A program made the position numbers and the translations under genes. The notes beneath the pieces were generated by a model. It was not told the DNA's origin. It did not search any database and saw only the letters and a program-made list of their open reading frames with translations. This document shows positions 5,163 through 6,866 of a stretch of 6,866 nucleotides of DNA, piece by piece. Source of the stretch: JACZST01 sp964195155 (GTDB lineage Bacteria > Actinomycetota > Acidimicrobiia > Spongiisociales > UBA5794); assembly GCA_964195155.1 (NCBI GenBank), contig CAXMOP010000013.1, positions 1 through 6,866 of the forward strand, in the 5' to 3' direction. Each line of letters opens with the position of its first letter. Within the stretch, counting starts at the first letter, position 1.

Positions 5163-6199
5163 CGCTGCGGGTTGCAACCGTGCTGTCCGCCCAGGAGTGG
5201 GAGCCGCGGTTGGTCTCGCATGCCAGAGAGACCGCTGAGTTGCGCATCGTGCTGCGGGCGTTCCAACCAGACGAGATTGAAGAACGCAGCGACGAGATCG
5301 ACATCGTGGTCGCCGGAGCGGAGGTGGCGTGGGTCACGCCGGCACAGATCGGAACATGGCAGCGCATGGGACTCAACGTGGTTGGAGTCCATCCGCGTGG
5401 TGACGGGCCGGCGGCGGCAATGCTCGATGGCGCCGGAGTGGACGAGTTGGTCCCCGACGATACGGATGCGGAGAGCTTGATCACCGCCATCCGATTCCTT
5501 GCGCCCCGCGGCGACCACGACGATGCGGAGATCAAGGGAGTGACCGCCGCGGTGATCGGTGCGCGCGGTGCTCCGGGAACAACAGAAGTTGCGCTTGGCC
5601 TCGCCCTCAACGCAGGCGCCAACGGAAAAGCCGTACTCATCGATCTCGACCTCGACGCGCCGTCGGTGGCGATTCGGCTTGGGCTCGCCCCGAGACCGGA
5701 CATCACCGATGTCGCCGACACCGTGCGATCAACCGGCGTCATCGATAAGGACGCCATCCATCGCGTTGGAGGCCTTGATGTCGTAACCGGATCCCATCGG
5801 ACGGGAGAATCCGCAGTGCGCCCGGCGATGGTCGAAGATGTCATCGAAGTGGCGGCGACACACTATCGGGCGGTCGTGCTCGACCTCGGAGCCGCCCCGC
5901 CGGACGATCACATCCTGAAAAGAGCCGACGATGCGGTGCTGGTGGTCGACGGCAGTGCGGTAGGTGTGGTGCGAGCGGCCAAACTCGTTGCCGAATGGTC
6001 GGGGCCGCCGCCACGCATCGTCATCAACCGGGCAGCCCGCCACGAGCACCAGCAATTGACCGAAGCGGTGCTCCACTGGACCGGAATTGAGCCAGACGCG
6101 GTCATCGAGGATCGGCGCGCAATCCGCAACGCGGCGCTCGCGGCGCGGCTACCGGATCGGCACCTGCTGCGCTCCCTGGCAGGGGTAGCGATCGCATGA
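5159..6199 (+). CDS. cpaE: CpaE/TadZ-like protein: pseudo-receiver plus MinD-like domain with degenerate P-loop
   Basis: The protein has 346 residues. Residues 1-115 look like a receiver fold, but the expected phosphoacceptor Asp after strand 3 (DIVVAGAEV, 48-56) is absent, as in TadZ/CpaE atypical receivers. Residues 127-346 form a MinD/ParA-like domain: P-loop region GARGAPGTT (134-142), IDLDLDAPS (161-169), Walker B-like VVLDLGAAPPD (239-249), and a base-contact strand with INRA (289-292). Both lysines of the deviant Walker A motif (KGGxGKT) are missing, so ATP hydrolysis is doubtful. Family members place the Tad machinery at a cell site. The TTG start at 5159 overlaps the cpaB stop (TTGA) and has only a weak AGGG seven bases upstream; a start at the GTG at 5180 is possible. 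The stop overlaps the next gene (ATGA). Confidence 0.8.
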   Translation: MTLRVATVLSAQEWEPRLVSHARETAELRIVLRAFQPDEIEERSDEIDIVVAGAEVAWVTPAQIGTWQRMGLNVVGVHPRGDGPAAAMLDGAGVDELVPDDTDAESLITAIRFLAPRGDHDDAEIKGVTAAVIGARGAPGTTEVALGLALNAGANGKAVLIDLDLDAPSVAIRLGLAPRPDITDVADTVRSTGVIDKDAIHRVGGLDVVTGSHRTGESAVRPAMVEDVIEVAATHYRAVVLDLGAAPPDDHILKRADDAVLVVDGSAVGVVRAAKLVAEWSGPPPRIVINRAARHEHQQLTEAVLHWTGIEPDAVIEDRRAIRNAALAARLPDRHLLRSLAGVAIA

Positions 6200-6866
6200 C
6201 GACGACCGCAGCCACCCGCTACGGGTTTCTCGGAGCGTTACTCGACGATCCGAGTGTTGAGGAGATCATCGTCATCGGTGGCCATCGAACGTTCGTCGTG
6301 CGCGACGGGATCAAGGAGCTGATCCCGTCAGTCGCCGACACCGCAACGGTGCGGAGGATCGCCGACCAGCTGCTCGCCGGCACCGGGCGCCGTCTCGACC
6401 TTTCGTCGCCCATCGTCTCTGCTCAACTCCCCGACGGGAGCCGCCTCCATATCACCGGCCCACCAGTGACCCATCCCGATCGGCTGAACATCCAGATCCG
6501 CAAGTTCGTGGTCACGGCAACCGGGCTCGATGACCTCGTCGAGCGGGGAACCATGCCCGAGGAGGCTGCGGCCCTCCTGCGATCGGCCATTCGTGCCGAT
6601 CGGTCCGTGCTCATCGCTGGGGCACCCGGCGCGGGAAAGACCACGCTGGTCAACTGTCTGCTCCGCGAGGTCCAGCCCGACCGGCGGGTCGTTACCTGCG
6701 AGGAGGTCTTCGAGATTGATGCCGATCTTCCCGACATGACCCAGATGCAGACCCGCATGGAAGGTCTCGACGGCGGCGCGGCAATCACGCTGCGGGACCT
6801 GGTTCGAGAGGCTCTCCGACAGCGGCCGGATCGGATCGTGGTCGGCGAGGTTCGCGGTCCGGAGGC
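6196..6866 (+). CDS. cpaF: CpaF/TadA-type secretion motor ATPase, N-terminal part (gene runs off the window)
   Basis: The frame is open from ATG 6196 to the window end (223 codons). It matches the type II/IV secretion ATPase family. The N2-like domain comes first (LLDDPSVEEIIVIGG, 15-29; LDLSSPIVSAQLPDGSRLHI, 67-86; IQIRKF, 99-104). Next come Walker A GAPGAGKTT (142-150), the acidic segment CEEVFEID (168-175) and ALRQRPDRIVVGEVRGPEA (206-224), the Walker B/GEVRGxEA stretch. The enzyme would power pilin extrusion at the inner membrane with TadB/TadC-type platform proteins, expected to follow. Walker A lies at about residue 142, far closer to the start than in typical CpaF (usually beyond 200), so the N-terminal helical region is missing. 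The start overlaps the cpaE-like stop by four bases, with AGGGG ten bases upstream. Confidence 0.92.
   Translation, partial: MTTTAATRYGFLGALLDDPSVEEIIVIGGHRTFVVRDGIKELIPSVADTATVRRIADQLLAGTGRRLDLSSPIVSAQLPDGSRLHITGPPVTHPDRLNIQIRKFVVTATGLDDLVERGTMPEEAAALLRSAIRADRSVLIAGAPGAGKTTLVNCLLREVQPDRRVVTCEEVFEIDADLPDMTQMQTRMEGLDGGAAITLRDLVREALRQRPDRIVVGEVRGPE

Noticed and set aside
5146..5844. 232-codon open frame on the - strand
   Set aside because: It is antisense to the CpaE-like gene, with Ser/Thr/Arg/Ala-rich shadow composition and no motif.

Overview
The window is strongly GC-rich, gene-dense DNA. It most likely comes from an uncultured member of the Actinomycetota, possibly Acidimicrobiia or a related deep lineage. 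The grounds are the base composition, GTG and TTG start codons, a deazaflavin (F420)-type oxidoreductase, a small Sm-like-looking protein of a kind common in actinobacteria, and a Tad/Flp ATPase partner with an actinobacterial-style degenerate P-loop. The phylum is an inference; no rRNA or marker phylogeny is available here.

Left part (1-3827), central metabolism. The 3' end of a dihydrolipoamide acyltransferase (E2) gene on the + strand converges on a - strand transcription unit. That unit reads, from right to left: a tandem glycine riboswitch (3610-3773), gcvP (full-length fused glycine decarboxylase, GTG start at 3587), then a small F420-dependent nitroreductase-family protein. The E2 stop and the oxidoreductase stop are the two ends of a perfect 14-bp palindrome. 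The riboswitch shows both aptamer cores. It also shows a candidate expression platform: the Shine-Dalgarno region of gcvP can pair with the core of aptamer 2, which predicts that glycine turns translation on.

Middle (3828-4245). A divergent 63-aa double-CxxC zinc-ribbon protein ends in a strong hairpin whose three-base loop is its own stop codon. It is followed by about 200 bases without a recognisable gene.

Right part (4246-6866), a Tad/Flp-type pilus or secretion operon on the + strand with every gene junction overlapping. It holds a 99-aa protein with a predicted Sm-like beta barrel, a short CpaB/RcpC-like SAF protein, a CpaE/TadZ-like protein (pseudo-receiver plus MinD-like domain with both Walker A lysines missing), and the start of a CpaF/TadA motor ATPase that lacks the usual N-terminal helical region and runs off the window. 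Inner-membrane platform, pilin and prepilin peptidase genes would be expected further right.

I found no mobile element, CRISPR array, tRNA or rRNA. The most original signals are the SD-sequestering helix of the riboswitch, the predicted glycine-controlled F420-type gene, and the unusual composition of the Tad operon head.
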